A DNA stretch of 64,000 bases from Flexivirga meconopsidis. Lineage in GTDB: Bacteria; Actinomycetota; Actinomycetes; Actinomycetales; Dermatophilaceae. The stretch spans positions 62,001 to 126,000 of the forward strand of contig NZ_JAOBQJ010000006.1 of assembly GCF_026162425.1 (NCBI RefSeq). The letters run 5' to 3'. The notes below the pieces were generated by a model. That model was not told the DNA's origin. It saw only the letters and a program-made list of their open reading frames with translations, and ran no database searches. The position numbers and the translations under genes were made by a program. Below, piece by piece: positions 22,443 to 33,283 of the stretch. Every line of letters begins with the position of its first letter. The stretch's first letter is position 1.

Positions 22443-22735
22443 CGCGTTTTGTGCTCGCTGCCTCGACCGGTTACGCCTTTGACGCGACCGGTGACTCGCC
22501 GCAGGCGTGGCTGACCAACCTCGACACCGGTCCGATCATGGTGCTGCCCCCGCAGGCCGCGGTGATCCTGCGGTGCGCCCTGGAAACCGTTGGGGACGAG
22601 CTCACGTCGCGGGTCGCCGCCGCGAGCGGGCTACCGCTGGCCGAGATCGCCTCCGCCAGTGAGGAGTTCGTGCGCCAGCTGGTGCGCGAGGGCTACCTGC
22701 TCGATCGGTCAGCGACCGCGACGCGCACGGCGTGA
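22439..22735 (+). CDS. PqqD-like peptide-binding protein (RRE fold candidate)
   Basis: The 98-residue protein has the PqqD pattern: an early beta-hairpin (WLTNLDTGPIMVLPPQAAVILRC, with the LN-stretch and a small helix) and a C-terminal helix EEFVRQLVREGYLL. PqqD proteins bind leader peptides and present them to tailoring enzymes. In HPr-rel-A loci a PqqD-like chaperone pairs with a nucleotidyltransferase, exactly the neighbour here (ATGA overlap). No precursor peptide gene is obvious. The 3' end overlaps the convergent kinase gene by 27 bases. Confidence 0.7.
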   Translation: MTRFVLAASTGYAFDATGDSPQAWLTNLDTGPIMVLPPQAAVILRCALETVGDELTSRVAAASGLPLAEIASASEEFVRQLVREGYLLDRSATATRTA

Positions 22736-24121
22736 GGGCTGGGCGCTGCCGCGCCGGCGTGCCGCACGTCCTCGTCGGGTCAGCCGCTTGCTTGCCGGGC
22801 GGGGGTTGTCGCCATACGCATAGGAGTAGCCGTAGCGGCCGCCGGTGCCGGATCCCGCGACGAAGTTGAGGGCGAAACCGGACGGTCGTGAGCCGGCAGT
22901 CTCCAGCACCCGCGTCGCGGCGTGCACGTCACGGCGGGTGCTGCGCTCGGCCGCGACCACCAGCAGCAGGTTGCCGGCGAGTTGTTCCAGCAGCACGGCG
23001 TCGATCACCGGCAGCAGCGGCGGGCTGTCGAGGATCACGAAGTCGTAGCGTTTGACGAGCTGATCGTAGGTCTGCTGCATCGGCTCCGAGCCGAGCAACT
23101 CGGTCGGGTTGGGCGGCAGCTCACCGGCCGGCAGCACATCGAGTGAGGTGTCGTGCCACTGCTGGGTGACCTCCTCCGGGGTCGCGTTGCCGAGCAGCAC
23201 CGTGGTCAGGCCAACCGAACCCTCCAGCCCCATCACCGTGGCAATGTTCGGACGACGCAGGTCGCAGTCCACCAGCAACACGTCCGCGCCGTCCCGCGCC
23301 ATCGCCAGCGCCAGAGCGATCGCGGTGGTGGTCTTCCCGTCGCCGGGCGCCGGCGAACTGACCACCATGGCGTGCTTGCCGGTCGTCACGCTCGCGAACC
23401 GCACGTTGGTGCGCAGCCGGCGGGTCGCCTCGACCGCCGCACCGACCGGTTCGTCGACCAGGGTGTCCGGCTCCAGGCCGTGGGCGCCGAGGGGAAGCTC
23501 CCCGAGCACCGGCCGGTCGGACAGCTCCTGCAGGCCCTCCACGGTCCGGATCCGGGTGTCGAAGGCGTGCCGCAGCAAAGCGGCGCTGCAGCCCAGCAAC
23601 AACCCGAGCAGCAGCCCGAGCAGGACGTCCCGCTTGGTGTTGGGCGAGATCGGCGCCCCGGGGGCGGTTGCCGGCGTGATGGTCTGCGACTGGACGGTGT
23701 CCCCGCCGGTGAGCAGGGAGCTGAACTTGGGCGCGACCTTGGCAAGGGCCGGGCCGGTTGCGTTGGCGACCGCCGCCGCCTGCGCCCCGGTCGGCGCGGT
23801 GGCGGTGATGCGGAGCACGTTGGAGCTGGTGCCGACCGACGCGGACACGCCGATCGGTGCGCCGGGTGAGACGCCGGCGTCCTTGCGCAGCGGGCCCATG
23901 ACCTCGGGTGACCCCACGACCTGGGTGTAGGTGAGCAGGTCCTGCCGGGCGATCGCGGACTGGTTGCCCGACGTCGCGGCGAGGTAGATCGTGGTCGAGG
24001 CCTGGTACACCTTGGGCTGCGCGAACGAGGCCGCAGCCGCCGCGGCGGTCACCAAGACGGTGACGACGACGATGATCTTCCAGCGGGCACGCAGGACTGC
24101 GAAGAACTCGCGAAGTGTCAT
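22709..24121 (-). CDS. Polysaccharide chain-length regulator with tyrosine autokinase domain (Wzc/CpsCD type)
   Basis: The 470-residue protein joins a Wzz-like part to a BY-kinase. The N-terminus has one transmembrane helix (IIVVVTVLVTAAAAAASF), an extracellular segment, and a second helix (LLLGLLLGLLLGCSAALL). The kinase has Walker A SSPAPGDGKTTTAIAL, Walker A' VLLVDCDLRRPN and Walker B FVILDSPPLLPVIDAV. The tail contains closely spaced tyrosines (RYGYSYAYGDN), the expected autophosphorylation cluster, followed by a basic end. It should set polymer length with the Wzy-type polymerase and be reset by the LMW phosphatase at 20942. Confidence 0.92.
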   Translation of the reverse strand: MTLREFFAVLRARWKIIVVVTVLVTAAAAAASFAQPKVYQASTTIYLAATSGNQSAIARQDLLTYTQVVGSPEVMGPLRKDAGVSPGAPIGVSASVGTSSNVLRITATAPTGAQAAAVANATGPALAKVAPKFSSLLTGGDTVQSQTITPATAPGAPISPNTKRDVLLGLLLGLLLGCSAALLRHAFDTRIRTVEGLQELSDRPVLGELPLGAHGLEPDTLVDEPVGAAVEATRRLRTNVRFASVTTGKHAMVVSSPAPGDGKTTTAIALALAMARDGADVLLVDCDLRRPNIATVMGLEGSVGLTTVLLGNATPEEVTQQWHDTSLDVLPAGELPPNPTELLGSEPMQQTYDQLVKRYDFVILDSPPLLPVIDAVLLEQLAGNLLLVVAAERSTRRDVHAATRVLETAGSRPSGFALNFVAGSGTGGRYGYSYAYGDNPRPASKRLTRRGRAARRRGSAQPSRRARRGR

Positions 24122-24259
24122 CGAGTCAGGTCTCCGTGGTCGGCATAACGATCGGCTCAGTCTGACATATGGCAGAACCCACCCTGGCCTGGCAATACAC
24201 TACGTGCGGCGCGCCACCGGGCGCGGCCGGAGCCCACCCGAGAGGGAAGACCTGTCCCC

Positions 24260-26215
24260 GTGCGCGTACTCCGCATCAGCCACAGCGGTGTCGTCGACGC
24301 GTGGCGCGAACGCGAGCGCACGGCGCGCCGCCTCGGAGACGAGGTCACCTCGATCACCGCCCGGGCCTGGGACGAGGCCGGACAGCGCATCCCGCTCCGA
24401 GCGCGGCCCGGAGAGCAGGTGCGCGGGATCGCCACCTTCGGCCGGCACCCGGCGCTGTTCGTCTATCAGCCGTTCGCACTCTGGCGAGCGCTCGGGCAGC
24501 CGCACGACGTGCTCGACCTGCACGAGGAGCCGTTCGCGCTCGCGACGGCGCAGGTGTTGCTGCTGCGCCTGCTGCACCGCCGTCGCGCGCCATACATCCT
24601 CTATTCGGCGCAGAACATCGACAAGCGCTACCCGCCGCCGTTCGGCCCGCTCGAACGCTGGGCGCTGCGGCACGCGGCCGCGGTGCAAACCTGCAATCGC
24701 GCGGCGGCGCGGCGCTGCGAACGACGGGGCTTTCCCGGCCGGGCGCGGGTGATCCCGCTCGGCCTCGACGAGGCGCACTTCGCACCCGCGCCGGCAGCCC
24801 GGCCGGTCGACCCCGCCGCGGTGCGGGTCGGGTATGCCGGGCGTCTCGAGCCGCACAAGGGCGTCGACGTGCTGATCGAGGCAGTGCTGGCCGACCCGGC
24901 GCTCCGGCTCGACATCGCCGGCGCCGGCTCGCAGGAGGCAACGTTGCGGGCCGCCGCGAGCGCGGCCGGCGACCGCATCACCTTCCGCGGCTCGCTCGAT
25001 CACGCCGCGCTGCCGGGCTTCTACCGCTCGCTCGACGTGCTCGCCGTCCCGTCGCGCACCACGGCGAGCTGGGTGGAGCAGTTCGGCCGGGTCGCCACCG
25101 AGGCGCTGGCCTGCGGCACACCCGTGGTGACCAGCGACAGTGGCGCCCTCCCGGACGTGGTCGACGACGCGGGCGTGGTGGTGCCCGCCGGCGACCCGAG
25201 CGCACTGCGACAGGCGCTCGCGCAGTTCGCGATCGACCCGGGTCTGCACTCGACGCTGCGCCGACGCGCGCTGGAGCTGGCCCCGCGCTGGAGCTGGCAG
25301 GCCGTCGGCGCGAGCTTCTCCCGGCTGTATGCCGAGGTGGCACAACGCGATTCACCTGCAACCGGTTCATCGTCGGTGCCTGCGCTGCAGGTGGTCGTCG
25401 TCGCCTACGGCACCCCTGACCTGGTCGCGGCCTGCCTGCGCAGCGTCGCTGGTCTGCCGGTCGTGGTCGTCGACAATTCGTCCGACTCCCGCGTGCGAGC
25501 GGCCGCCGTCGCGGCCGGTGCGGCATACCTCGACCCCGGTGCGAACCTCGGCTTCGCCGGCGGCGTCAACCGGGCGCTGACCGTCCTTGCCGACGACTGC
25601 GACGTGCTGTTGCTCAATCCGGATGCCCAGCTCGGCAGTGCCGACGCCCGGCGACTGCAAGCACAGCTGCGGGCGGACCCGCAGCTGGCCAGCATCGGCG
25701 CACGCCAGGTCGACGGGTCCGGCGCCGAGACCAGGGCCTGGTGGCCGTGGCCGACGCCGGCGGGAGCGTGGGTCGAGGCGGTCGGTCTCGGGCGGTTGCG
25801 ACCCGGCCGCTACGCGATCGGGTCGGTGCTGCTGCTGCGCGCCGAGGCGCTGCGACAGGTCGGCGGCTTCGACGACAACTTCTTCCTCTACGCCGAGGAA
25901 ACCGACTGGGCTCGGCGCGCGGCGCTGCTCGGCTGGCGGCATCGCCTCAGCGACGACGTGGTCGCGCGCCACCTCGGCGCAGCCACCAGCACCGACCCGC
26001 GCCGCCGGGAGACGCATTTCGCCGCGGGGCAGGAGCGCTTCGTGCGCAAGCATTTCGGGGCGGCCGGCTGGCAGGTCACCCGGGCCGCCGGGATTGTCGG
26101 CGCCATGGCGCGGGCCCTCGTCATACGCCACCGTCGCGGCGAGTTCCTCGACCGCGCCCGACGTCTGGTCCTGGGCCCGCTGGCGCAGGAGCGCGACCTG
26201 CTGGAGGCGGCGTGA
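24260..26215 (+). CDS. Bifunctional glycosyltransferase: GT4 domain fused to GT2 domain
   Basis: The 651-residue protein has two catalytic units. Residues 1-360 are GT4: NIDKRYPPPFGPLERW, VGYAGRLEPHKGVDVLIEA and an EX7E motif in EQFGRVATEALACG. After a Ser/Thr-rich linker near residue 365, a GT2 domain runs to about 600: VVVVAYGTP, VVVDNSSDS, GANLGFAGGVNRAL, LLLNPDAQL and FFLYAEETDWARRAALLG. Both active sites look intact, so it could add two sugars in sequence to one lipid-linked acceptor. The downstream polymerase gene overlaps by 4 bases. Sugar specificities are unknown. Confidence 0.85.
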   Translation: MRVLRISHSGVVDAWRERERTARRLGDEVTSITARAWDEAGQRIPLRARPGEQVRGIATFGRHPALFVYQPFALWRALGQPHDVLDLHEEPFALATAQVLLLRLLHRRRAPYILYSAQNIDKRYPPPFGPLERWALRHAAAVQTCNRAAARRCERRGFPGRARVIPLGLDEAHFAPAPAARPVDPAAVRVGYAGRLEPHKGVDVLIEAVLADPALRLDIAGAGSQEATLRAAASAAGDRITFRGSLDHAALPGFYRSLDVLAVPSRTTASWVEQFGRVATEALACGTPVVTSDSGALPDVVDDAGVVVPAGDPSALRQALAQFAIDPGLHSTLRRRALELAPRWSWQAVGASFSRLYAEVAQRDSPATGSSSVPALQVVVVAYGTPDLVAACLRSVAGLPVVVVDNSSDSRVRAAAVAAGAAYLDPGANLGFAGGVNRALTVLADDCDVLLLNPDAQLGSADARRLQAQLRADPQLASIGARQVDGSGAETRAWWPWPTPAGAWVEAVGLGRLRPGRYAIGSVLLLRAEALRQVGGFDDNFFLYAEETDWARRAALLGWRHRLSDDVVARHLGAATSTDPRRRETHFAAGQERFVRKHFGAAGWQVTRAAGIVGAMARALVIRHRRGEFLDRARRLVLGPLAQERDLLEAA

Positions 26216-27546
26216 CGGCCTGGCAAACCTTCGGGCAGCGCGCGCTCTACGCGCTCGGCGCGTTGTGCGTGGTGATCGCCTCGCTCGCGCTCGGACACCT
26301 GCTGCCCACGCATCAAACGGTGGTCGTCGCGGTCGTCATCGCGTTACTGATCTTCACCGTCGGCCTGACCGACCCGGCCCTGATGATGCTCATCTGCCTG
26401 CCGCTGTTCTTCGTGGTGGCCCGGACCGGGGCCGGCGACACCTCGTTGACCGTGTCCGACCTCGCGCTCGGTCTGTGCGTCGCACCGGCGATCATCGGCG
26501 GGACACGCCCGTTGTCACCGCCGCTGCGCAGCCTGCTGTGGCTGTCGGCGATCTATCAGGCCTCCACTGCACTGACCCTCGTGGCCAACCCCTATCGCGC
26601 CAACTACGTCGAGTGGTTCCACGAGTGGCTGCTCATCTCCGGCGCACTGCTCGTCGGGTGGGTCCTCGGCCGGCACGGCCGGGCCGCTGTCGCGACCTGG
26701 CTGATCCTCGCCTGTGGCGTCGTCATCGCAGCAGGTGTGTATGCCGCCGCGATCCGGCAATACGCCTCCGGGGACTTCGCCGCCATCAACGCGACGTTCC
26801 CGTTCGAGATGAACAAGAACTTCTCCGGTTCGGTGCTCTCCCTGGTCGCGGCCGTCAGTTACGCCCGCGAACGGTGGATGCGACTCCCGCGCGGCGTCGG
26901 CCTGACCGTCTTCTGGATCTGCGTCGGCGGCATCGGCCTCGCCCAGTCCCGGCAGGCCGCCATCGGTCTGGTCGTGGCGATCGCCTGGCTCGTGCTGCGC
27001 GGCGACCGTCAGGCGCGTCGCTCGCAGCTTCTGCTTCTCGGCGTCGTGCCCGTCATCGGTTTCATCACCACCCTGGTCACCAATCAGCTCAGCGGCGGCA
27101 ACCAGTTCAGCTCCAGCAATCAACGACTGACCTGGTATGACCAGTCGATATCCGTCTGGCAGCACGACGTCTGGTTCGGTGTCGGACTGCGCTGGTGGTA
27201 CACCGACCGCTTTCCCTCCGGCTTCCAGCCCCCGCAAGCGGAGCTGGAGGTGCTCACCTCCGCGGGCATCATCGGCCTGCTCGGCTTCCTCATCTGGGCG
27301 CTCGGGTCGTTGAAGAAGCTGGCCGGGATCGATCAGCGCTACGGCGCGCTCGCGTTCGCGCTGCTCGCCAATCGCGTCATCGCCGGACAGTTCGACATCT
27401 TCTGGGTCGCGGTGACGACGTCGTTGCCGTTCGTCGGGATCGGCATCTGCCTGGGTGCCCAGGCGTATGACGAGGCGACCGCCCGGGCCCGCGAGGCCGC
27501 CGACGCACCGTCGGCGGACACCCTGCAGCGAGCGCTGGCCCGATGA
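26212..27546 (+). CDS. Wzy/O-antigen ligase-type polymerase
   Basis: This 444-residue membrane protein has about ten hydrophobic segments and the large extracytoplasmic loop of O-antigen ligase/Wzy proteins (SNQRLTWYDQSISVWQHDVW, then GVGLRWWY), the usual acceptor region. It should polymerise or ligate repeat units outside the membrane. The GTG at 26212 overlaps the previous stop (GTGA). The next gene overlaps by 4 bases, so four genes here are tightly coupled. Confidence 0.85.
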   Translation: MTAWQTFGQRALYALGALCVVIASLALGHLLPTHQTVVVAVVIALLIFTVGLTDPALMMLICLPLFFVVARTGAGDTSLTVSDLALGLCVAPAIIGGTRPLSPPLRSLLWLSAIYQASTALTLVANPYRANYVEWFHEWLLISGALLVGWVLGRHGRAAVATWLILACGVVIAAGVYAAAIRQYASGDFAAINATFPFEMNKNFSGSVLSLVAAVSYARERWMRLPRGVGLTVFWICVGGIGLAQSRQAAIGLVVAIAWLVLRGDRQARRSQLLLLGVVPVIGFITTLVTNQLSGGNQFSSSNQRLTWYDQSISVWQHDVWFGVGLRWWYTDRFPSGFQPPQAELEVLTSAGIIGLLGFLIWALGSLKKLAGIDQRYGALAFALLANRVIAGQFDIFWVAVTTSLPFVGIGICLGAQAYDEATARAREAADAPSADTLQRALAR

Positions 27547-28679
27547 GCCTGCGCATCAGGCAGGTCGCCCCGCAGATCGGCCCAGGCAGTGGTGTCGGCG
27601 GCGTGGCCTACGCGCTGGAGCAGGAGTTTGCCGCCCGGGGCGTCGCCACCGAACGCTTCACCCTGCGCGAGTGCGGCGGCTCCTGGTTGCCTGATGCGCT
27701 GCCGGGCCCGCTGCGTTACGCGGCGGTCGCCGCGCGGGTGATCTGGTTCAGCACCGTCGGCACGGCCCGGCTGCGACGGATCATCCGCGACGACCCCTCG
27801 GACACCGTGACGATCACCCACAACGATGCGCTCGCCGGTGACATCTACGTCAACCACGGCCTGCTCACCGCAGCCATGCGCGCTCGGGGTGACTTTCGCC
27901 GGCGCATGCTGCGCAACCCGCTGCACGTCGTCACTCATCTGCGCGACCGGCACCGCTACGGCAGCACCGTCATACATCGGCGGATCGTCAATCTGTGCAG
28001 CACCGAGGACCGGCTACTGCGCGCGGAGTTTCCCCGGCTGGCGGTGCCCACGACGGTGATCGGCAACGGCGTGGACCTGCAGCACTTCCGGCCGGCGACT
28101 GCCGCCCGCCGGTCCGCGATCCGCGCCGAACTCGGTGTGCCGGCAGACGCTTTCGTGGTGCTGTTCGTCGGACACGAGCATGGCCGCAAGGGGCTGCGCC
28201 CGTTGCTGCGCGCGCTGACCGAGCTGCCGGCCGATGTGCGTCTGCTCGTGGTCGGTGGCAGCCGGCAGGAACGCGCCGCTTCGCGGGCGGCCGCCCGCGA
28301 GGCGTCCGTCCTCGACCGCTGCATGTTCCAGCCGGCCGTCGACGACCCGGCACCGTTCTTCGCGGCGGCGGACGTGCTGGCGCAGCCCAGTGCCTACGAG
28401 TCGTGGGGGCTGGTGGTGACCGAGGCGCTGGCGTCCGGGCTCCCGGTCGTCGCGACCCCGGTCGGAGCCGCCGCGGAGTTGGTGCGCGACGGGCGCACCG
28501 GTGCGCTCAGCACCGACCAACCCTCCGCGATCGCGGCCGCGATCACGACCGTCCGCAACCTTCCGGTCGCCCAAACGCGTTCAGCGGCACGCGAATCCGC
28601 GCAGTCTCTCGGTTGGGGCGCGGTGGCGGCAGACTACCTGCGGCTGGCCCGCGAGGTCGCCGGGGAGCGTGCCCGATGA
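27543..28679 (+). CDS. GT4-family glycosyltransferase
   Basis: The 378-residue GT-B enzyme reads MSLRIRQVAPQIGPGSGVGGVAYALEQEF at its glycine-rich acceptor domain (given here in parts: GPGSGVGGVAYALEQ), NGVDLQHFRPA at the hinge, LFVGHEHGRKGLRPLLRAL for donor binding and an EX7E motif in ESWGLVVTEALASG. It lies in the coupled run 24260-30822 and probably builds the same repeat unit. The donor sugar is unknown. Confidence 0.85.
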   Translation: MSLRIRQVAPQIGPGSGVGGVAYALEQEFAARGVATERFTLRECGGSWLPDALPGPLRYAAVAARVIWFSTVGTARLRRIIRDDPSDTVTITHNDALAGDIYVNHGLLTAAMRARGDFRRRMLRNPLHVVTHLRDRHRYGSTVIHRRIVNLCSTEDRLLRAEFPRLAVPTTVIGNGVDLQHFRPATAARRSAIRAELGVPADAFVVLFVGHEHGRKGLRPLLRALTELPADVRLLVVGGSRQERAASRAAAREASVLDRCMFQPAVDDPAPFFAAADVLAQPSAYESWGLVVTEALASGLPVVATPVGAAAELVRDGRTGALSTDQPSAIAAAITTVRNLPVAQTRSAARESAQSLGWGAVAADYLRLAREVAGERAR

Positions 28680-29698
28680 GGATCGTCCAGTCGGTCAGAT
28701 CCGACGGTTTCGCCGGTGTGGAGCAGTACGTCACCCGCCTGGCCCTCGCCCAGGCGGCGTCCGGACACGACGTTGTCGTCGTCGGCGGTGAGCCGGAGCG
28801 CACCGCGGCCGTGCTGGACGGGCAGGGTGTTCGCTGGCTGCCGGCGAGTACGACGCTCGAGGTGCACCGCCAGCTGCGCCGGTTGCGGACGTGGGATCCG
28901 CAGATCATTCACGCGCACATGACCGCGGCGGAGACCGCGGCGCTGCTCCCCCGCCGCGCCTGGCGGCGCGCGCCGGTAGTCGCCACTCGGCACTTCGCCT
29001 CCCGGCGTGGCGGCTCTCGCCTGCGATCCGGGGTGTTCCGACTGTTCGACGGGCTGCTGAGCGAGCAGATCGCGGTCAGTGCGTATGTCGCTGCCACCGC
29101 CGGCACGCAGCTGTGCGTGGTCCATCCGGGCATCGACGAGCGACCCGAACCGGTCGCCGCGCGGGCGCCGACCGTGCTGCTCGCCCAACGACTGGAGCCC
29201 GAGAAGGAGTCCGCGGTCGCGCTGCGGGGATTCGCGTCCTCCGGGTTGGCGGCGGCCGGCTGGCGGCTGCTGATAGCCGGCTCCGGCAGTGAGGAGCCGG
29301 ACCTGCGACGCCTGGCCGACCGGCTCGACATCGCAGGCTCGACCAGTTTCCTCGGCCACCGAGGTGACATTGCCAGGCTGTTGGACGAGAGCTCGATCCT
29401 GCTGTCCCCCACCCGGATCGAAGGTTTCGGTCTGACCGCCCTCGAGTCGATGGCGGCGGGACTGCCCGTCGTCGCCGCAGCGGGCGGCGGCCACCTGGAG
29501 ACCGTCGGTGCCGTCACCCCCGACCTGCTGTTTCCGCCGGGCGATCATGTGCGCGCGGGCAATCTGCTGTCGGCACTGGCCACGGACGCCGAGCGCCGCG
29601 CGCGCTGCGGAGCGGCGCTGCGCGACGTCCAGCGGACCCGGTTCAGCACCGCGCAGATGGTCCGCCGGATCGACGAGATCTACGCCCGGGTCGTCTGA
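28676..29698 (+). CDS. GT4-family glycosyltransferase
   Basis: The 340-residue enzyme has MRIVQSVRSDGFAGVEQYVT at the N-terminus, VHPGIDERPEP at the hinge, LLAQRLEPEKESAVALRGF for donor binding and an EX7E in EGFGLTALESMAAG. The reading frame is open further upstream, but the ATG at 28676 overlaps the previous stop as ATGA and starts the conserved first strand. It shares the operon of the Wzy-type gene. Confidence 0.85.
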   Translation: MRIVQSVRSDGFAGVEQYVTRLALAQAASGHDVVVVGGEPERTAAVLDGQGVRWLPASTTLEVHRQLRRLRTWDPQIIHAHMTAAETAALLPRRAWRRAPVVATRHFASRRGGSRLRSGVFRLFDGLLSEQIAVSAYVAATAGTQLCVVHPGIDERPEPVAARAPTVLLAQRLEPEKESAVALRGFASSGLAAAGWRLLIAGSGSEEPDLRRLADRLDIAGSTSFLGHRGDIARLLDESSILLSPTRIEGFGLTALESMAAGLPVVAAAGGGHLETVGAVTPDLLFPPGDHVRAGNLLSALATDAERRARCGAALRDVQRTRFSTAQMVRRIDEIYARVV

Positions 29699-30822
29699 TG
29701 GACCTGGTTGTCATCTCGTTGGAAGCCTGGGACGAAGTGCGCCGGCGCAACCAACACCTCATCGACGGACTGCTCGGCGCGGACCCCGGGCTGCGCGTGC
29801 TCTTCGTCGAACCCGCCCAGGACCCGCTCCACGCGGCGCGGCGGCGCCGAGCACCCCGACGCGGCCGTGGGCTGCGCCCGGCGGGTCCGTCGGATTCGCA
29901 GCATTGGCAACATCTTTGGCTGCTCGAACCGACCAAATGGCTCCCTCGGCGCATCGCCCCGGAGTCCGACGGTCGCTGGGCGAGGCACGTCGTCCGGACG
30001 GCTCGCCGCATCGGCTTCGACCGCCCGGTCCTGTGGGTCAACGCGCCCGACGGCGCGGCCCTGCTCCGGCTCACCAGCTGGCCGACCCTCTACGACATCA
30101 CCGATGACTGGCTGGCCGCGCGGCGGTCGCCGCGGGAGCTGGCCCGGCTGGCAGCCAACGAGCGCACCCTGCTCGCCGAGGCGGCCGAGGTCATCGTGTG
30201 CTCGCCGCAGCTGCAGCGCGTCAAGGGCCGCGACCGGCGAGTGGAGCTCGTGCCCAACGCCGCCGATCTCGCCGCGTATGCCGGACCCCTGCCCGCGCCC
30301 ACCGACCTGCCCGCAGGCCCGGTCGTCCTGTATGCCGGGACGTTGCACACCGACCGGCTGGATGTCGACCTGGTCCGGGCCACCGCGGCCGAACTTGCAG
30401 CCGTCGCAACGGTCGTCCTGGTCGGACCGGACGCGCTGGACCCTGCCTCGCGGGCGAGCCTGGCGGGCGCAGGCGTCGCCATACTCGGGGCGCGTGCGGC
30501 GTCGTCGGTGCCCGGCTATCTCCTGCACGCCGACGTGCTGCTGGTCCCACACGTGGTCGACGACTTCACCGCGGCCCTCGACCCGATCAAGCGCTACGAG
30601 TATGAAGCGGCACGTCGCCCGGTGGTCTCGACACCGGTTGCCGGCTTCGTCGACAGTCCCGCGGCGACGATCGCCGAGGGCGCCGGTTTTCCCGCCGCCG
30701 TGCGCCGTGCCCTGCAAACACCGCACCCGGTCGCCGGGCCGACGGGCGTCGACTGGGCGGACCGGGTGCGTCAGGTGAGCGCCTTGCTGGAGCGCGTCGG
30801 AACGGCTCAGGCTGCCGGCTGA
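29698..30822 (+). CDS. Glycosyltransferase of the TuaH-like type
   Basis: The 374-residue protein shows features of teichuronic-acid-type TuaH glycosyltransferases: [20 protein letters not shown] at the start, [10 protein letters not shown] near residue 138, a [19 protein letters not shown] block, VPNAADL at the hinge, [18 protein letters not shown] and [18 protein letters not shown] in the donor lobe. Its ATG shares one base with the preceding stop. It is the last gene of the run on this strand, and its 3' end overlaps the convergent icd gene by 16 bases. Function in polysaccharide assembly is inferred from context. Confidence 0.75.
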   Translation: MDLVVISLEAWDEVRRRNQHLIDGLLGADPGLRVLFVEPAQDPLHAARRRRAPRRGRGLRPAGPSDSQHWQHLWLLEPTKWLPRRIAPESDGRWARHVVRTARRIGFDRPVLWVNAPDGAALLRLTSWPTLYDITDDWLAARRSPRELARLAANERTLLAEAAEVIVCSPQLQRVKGRDRRVELVPNAADLAAYAGPLPAPTDLPAGPVVLYAGTLHTDRLDVDLVRATAAELAAVATVVLVGPDALDPASRASLAGAGVAILGARAASSVPGYLLHADVLLVPHVVDDFTAALDPIKRYEYEAARRPVVSTPVAGFVDSPAATIAEGAGFPAAVRRALQTPHPVAGPTGVDWADRVRQVSALLERVGTAQAAG

Positions 30823-32036
30823 CCGACCGCCTTCTGCAGGTTCTGGTCGATCGCGTCGAGGAACTGCTCGGTGGTGAGGAAGGGCTGGTCCGGGCCGACC
30901 AGCAGCGCCAGGTCCTTGGTCATCTGACCCGACTCCACGGTCTCGATGCAGACCCGCTCGAGGGTCTCGGCGAACTGGGTGACCTCGGGGGTCTCGTCCA
31001 GCTTGCCGCGGTGGGCCAGACCCCGGGTCCAGGCGAAGATCGAGGCGATCGGGTTGGTCGAGGTCGCCTTGCCCTGCTGGTGCTGGCGGTAGTGGCGGGT
31101 CACCGTGCCGTGTGCCGCCTCGGCCTCGACGGTCTTGCCGTCGGGGGTCATCAGCACCGAGGTCATCAGACCGAGCGAGCCGAATCCCTGTGCGACAGTG
31201 TCGGATTGGACGTCACCGTCGTAGTTCTTGCAGGCCCAGACGTAACCGCCCTCCCACTTCAGCGCGGAGGCAACCATGTCGTCGATGAGGCGGTGCTCGT
31301 AGGTGATGCCCGCAGCCTCGAAGTCGGTCTTGAACTCCTCCTCGTAGATGCGCTGGAAGATGTCCTTGAACTGCCCGTCATACGCCTTGAGGATGGTGTT
31401 CTTGGTCGACAGGTAGCACGGCACCTTGCGCTGCAGCGCGTAGTTGAGCGAGGCGCGGGCGAAATCCTCGATCGACTTGTTGTAGTTGTACATACCCATG
31501 GCGACGCCGCCGTCGTCGCCGTACTCGGCGACCTCGAGCTCGAGCGGTTCGCTGCCGTCGGCGGGCTCGTAGGTGATCTTCACCTTGCCGGCGCCGGGCA
31601 CCTTGAAGTTCTGCGACTTGTACTGGTCGGCGTGGGCGTGGCGGCCGATGATGATCGGCTTGGTCCAGCCCGGCACCAGGCGCGGCACGTTGGAGATGAT
31701 GATCGGCTCGCGGAAGATCACTCCGCCGAGGATGTTGCGGATCGTGCCGTTCGGGCTCTTCCACATCTCCTTGAGGCCGAACTCCTCGACGCGCGCCTCG
31801 TCGGGGGTGATCGTCGCGCACTTGACGCCGACCCCGTGCTCCTTGATCGCGTTGGCCGCGTCGACGGTCACCTGGTCGTCGGTGACGTCCCGGTTCTCGA
31901 TGCCCAGGTCGTAGTACTTCAGGTCGATGTCGAGGTAGGGATGGATCAGTCGGTCCTTGATGAACTGCCAGATGATCCGCGTCATCTCGTCGCCATCGAG
32001 CTCGACGACGGGGTTCTTGACCTTGATCTTCTCCAT
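30807..32036 (-). CDS. icd: NADP-dependent isocitrate dehydrogenase (homodimeric, eukaryote-like class)
   Basis: The 409-residue enzyme decarboxylates isocitrate to 2-oxoglutarate. It reads [20 protein letters not shown], with [33 protein letters not shown], the catalytic [26 protein letters not shown] region (in parts) and [20 protein letters not shown] for NADP binding. This matches the class that includes animal and many actinobacterial enzymes, not the E. coli class. Divergent mdh starts 205 bases away, so two TCA-cycle genes share a control region. Confidence 0.96.
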   Translation of the reverse strand: MEKIKVKNPVVELDGDEMTRIIWQFIKDRLIHPYLDIDLKYYDLGIENRDVTDDQVTVDAANAIKEHGVGVKCATITPDEARVEEFGLKEMWKSPNGTIRNILGGVIFREPIIISNVPRLVPGWTKPIIIGRHAHADQYKSQNFKVPGAGKVKITYEPADGSEPLELEVAEYGDDGGVAMGMYNYNKSIEDFARASLNYALQRKVPCYLSTKNTILKAYDGQFKDIFQRIYEEEFKTDFEAAGITYEHRLIDDMVASALKWEGGYVWACKNYDGDVQSDTVAQGFGSLGLMTSVLMTPDGKTVEAEAAHGTVTRHYRQHQQGKATSTNPIASIFAWTRGLAHRGKLDETPEVTQFAETLERVCIETVESGQMTKDLALLVGPDQPFLTTEQFLDAIDQNLQKAVGQPAA

Positions 32037-32184
32037 GACCTACTAGGGCTCCTTGGTAACACGGGGTTCGCAGTTCCGGGCGGGCGGTCGCGCCGACCGG
32101 ACGGCGGGCGCGCGGTGGCGCGCGGCCTCCAGGTTATCCGGCGCTCCTCGGACCGCTGCGAGCGCGTCCGGTCCGCGCTGCTAG

Positions 32185-33228
<1,044 letters not shown>

Positions 33229-33244
33229 GCCGCCGGACTACCTG

Positions 33245-33282
33245 AAAGCCGGGTCGACGCGCACAGCGTCGGCCCGGCTTTT
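33245..33282 (+). terminator. Intrinsic terminator of mdh
   Basis: A 16-base stem, AAAGCCGGG-TCGACGC paired with GCGTCGG-CCCGGCTTT, surrounds a five-base loop and is followed by TTTTC. The AAA/TTT flanks let it work in both directions, which suits the convergent DUF3017 gene ending at 33284. Confidence 0.85.
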
Positions 33283-33283
33283 C

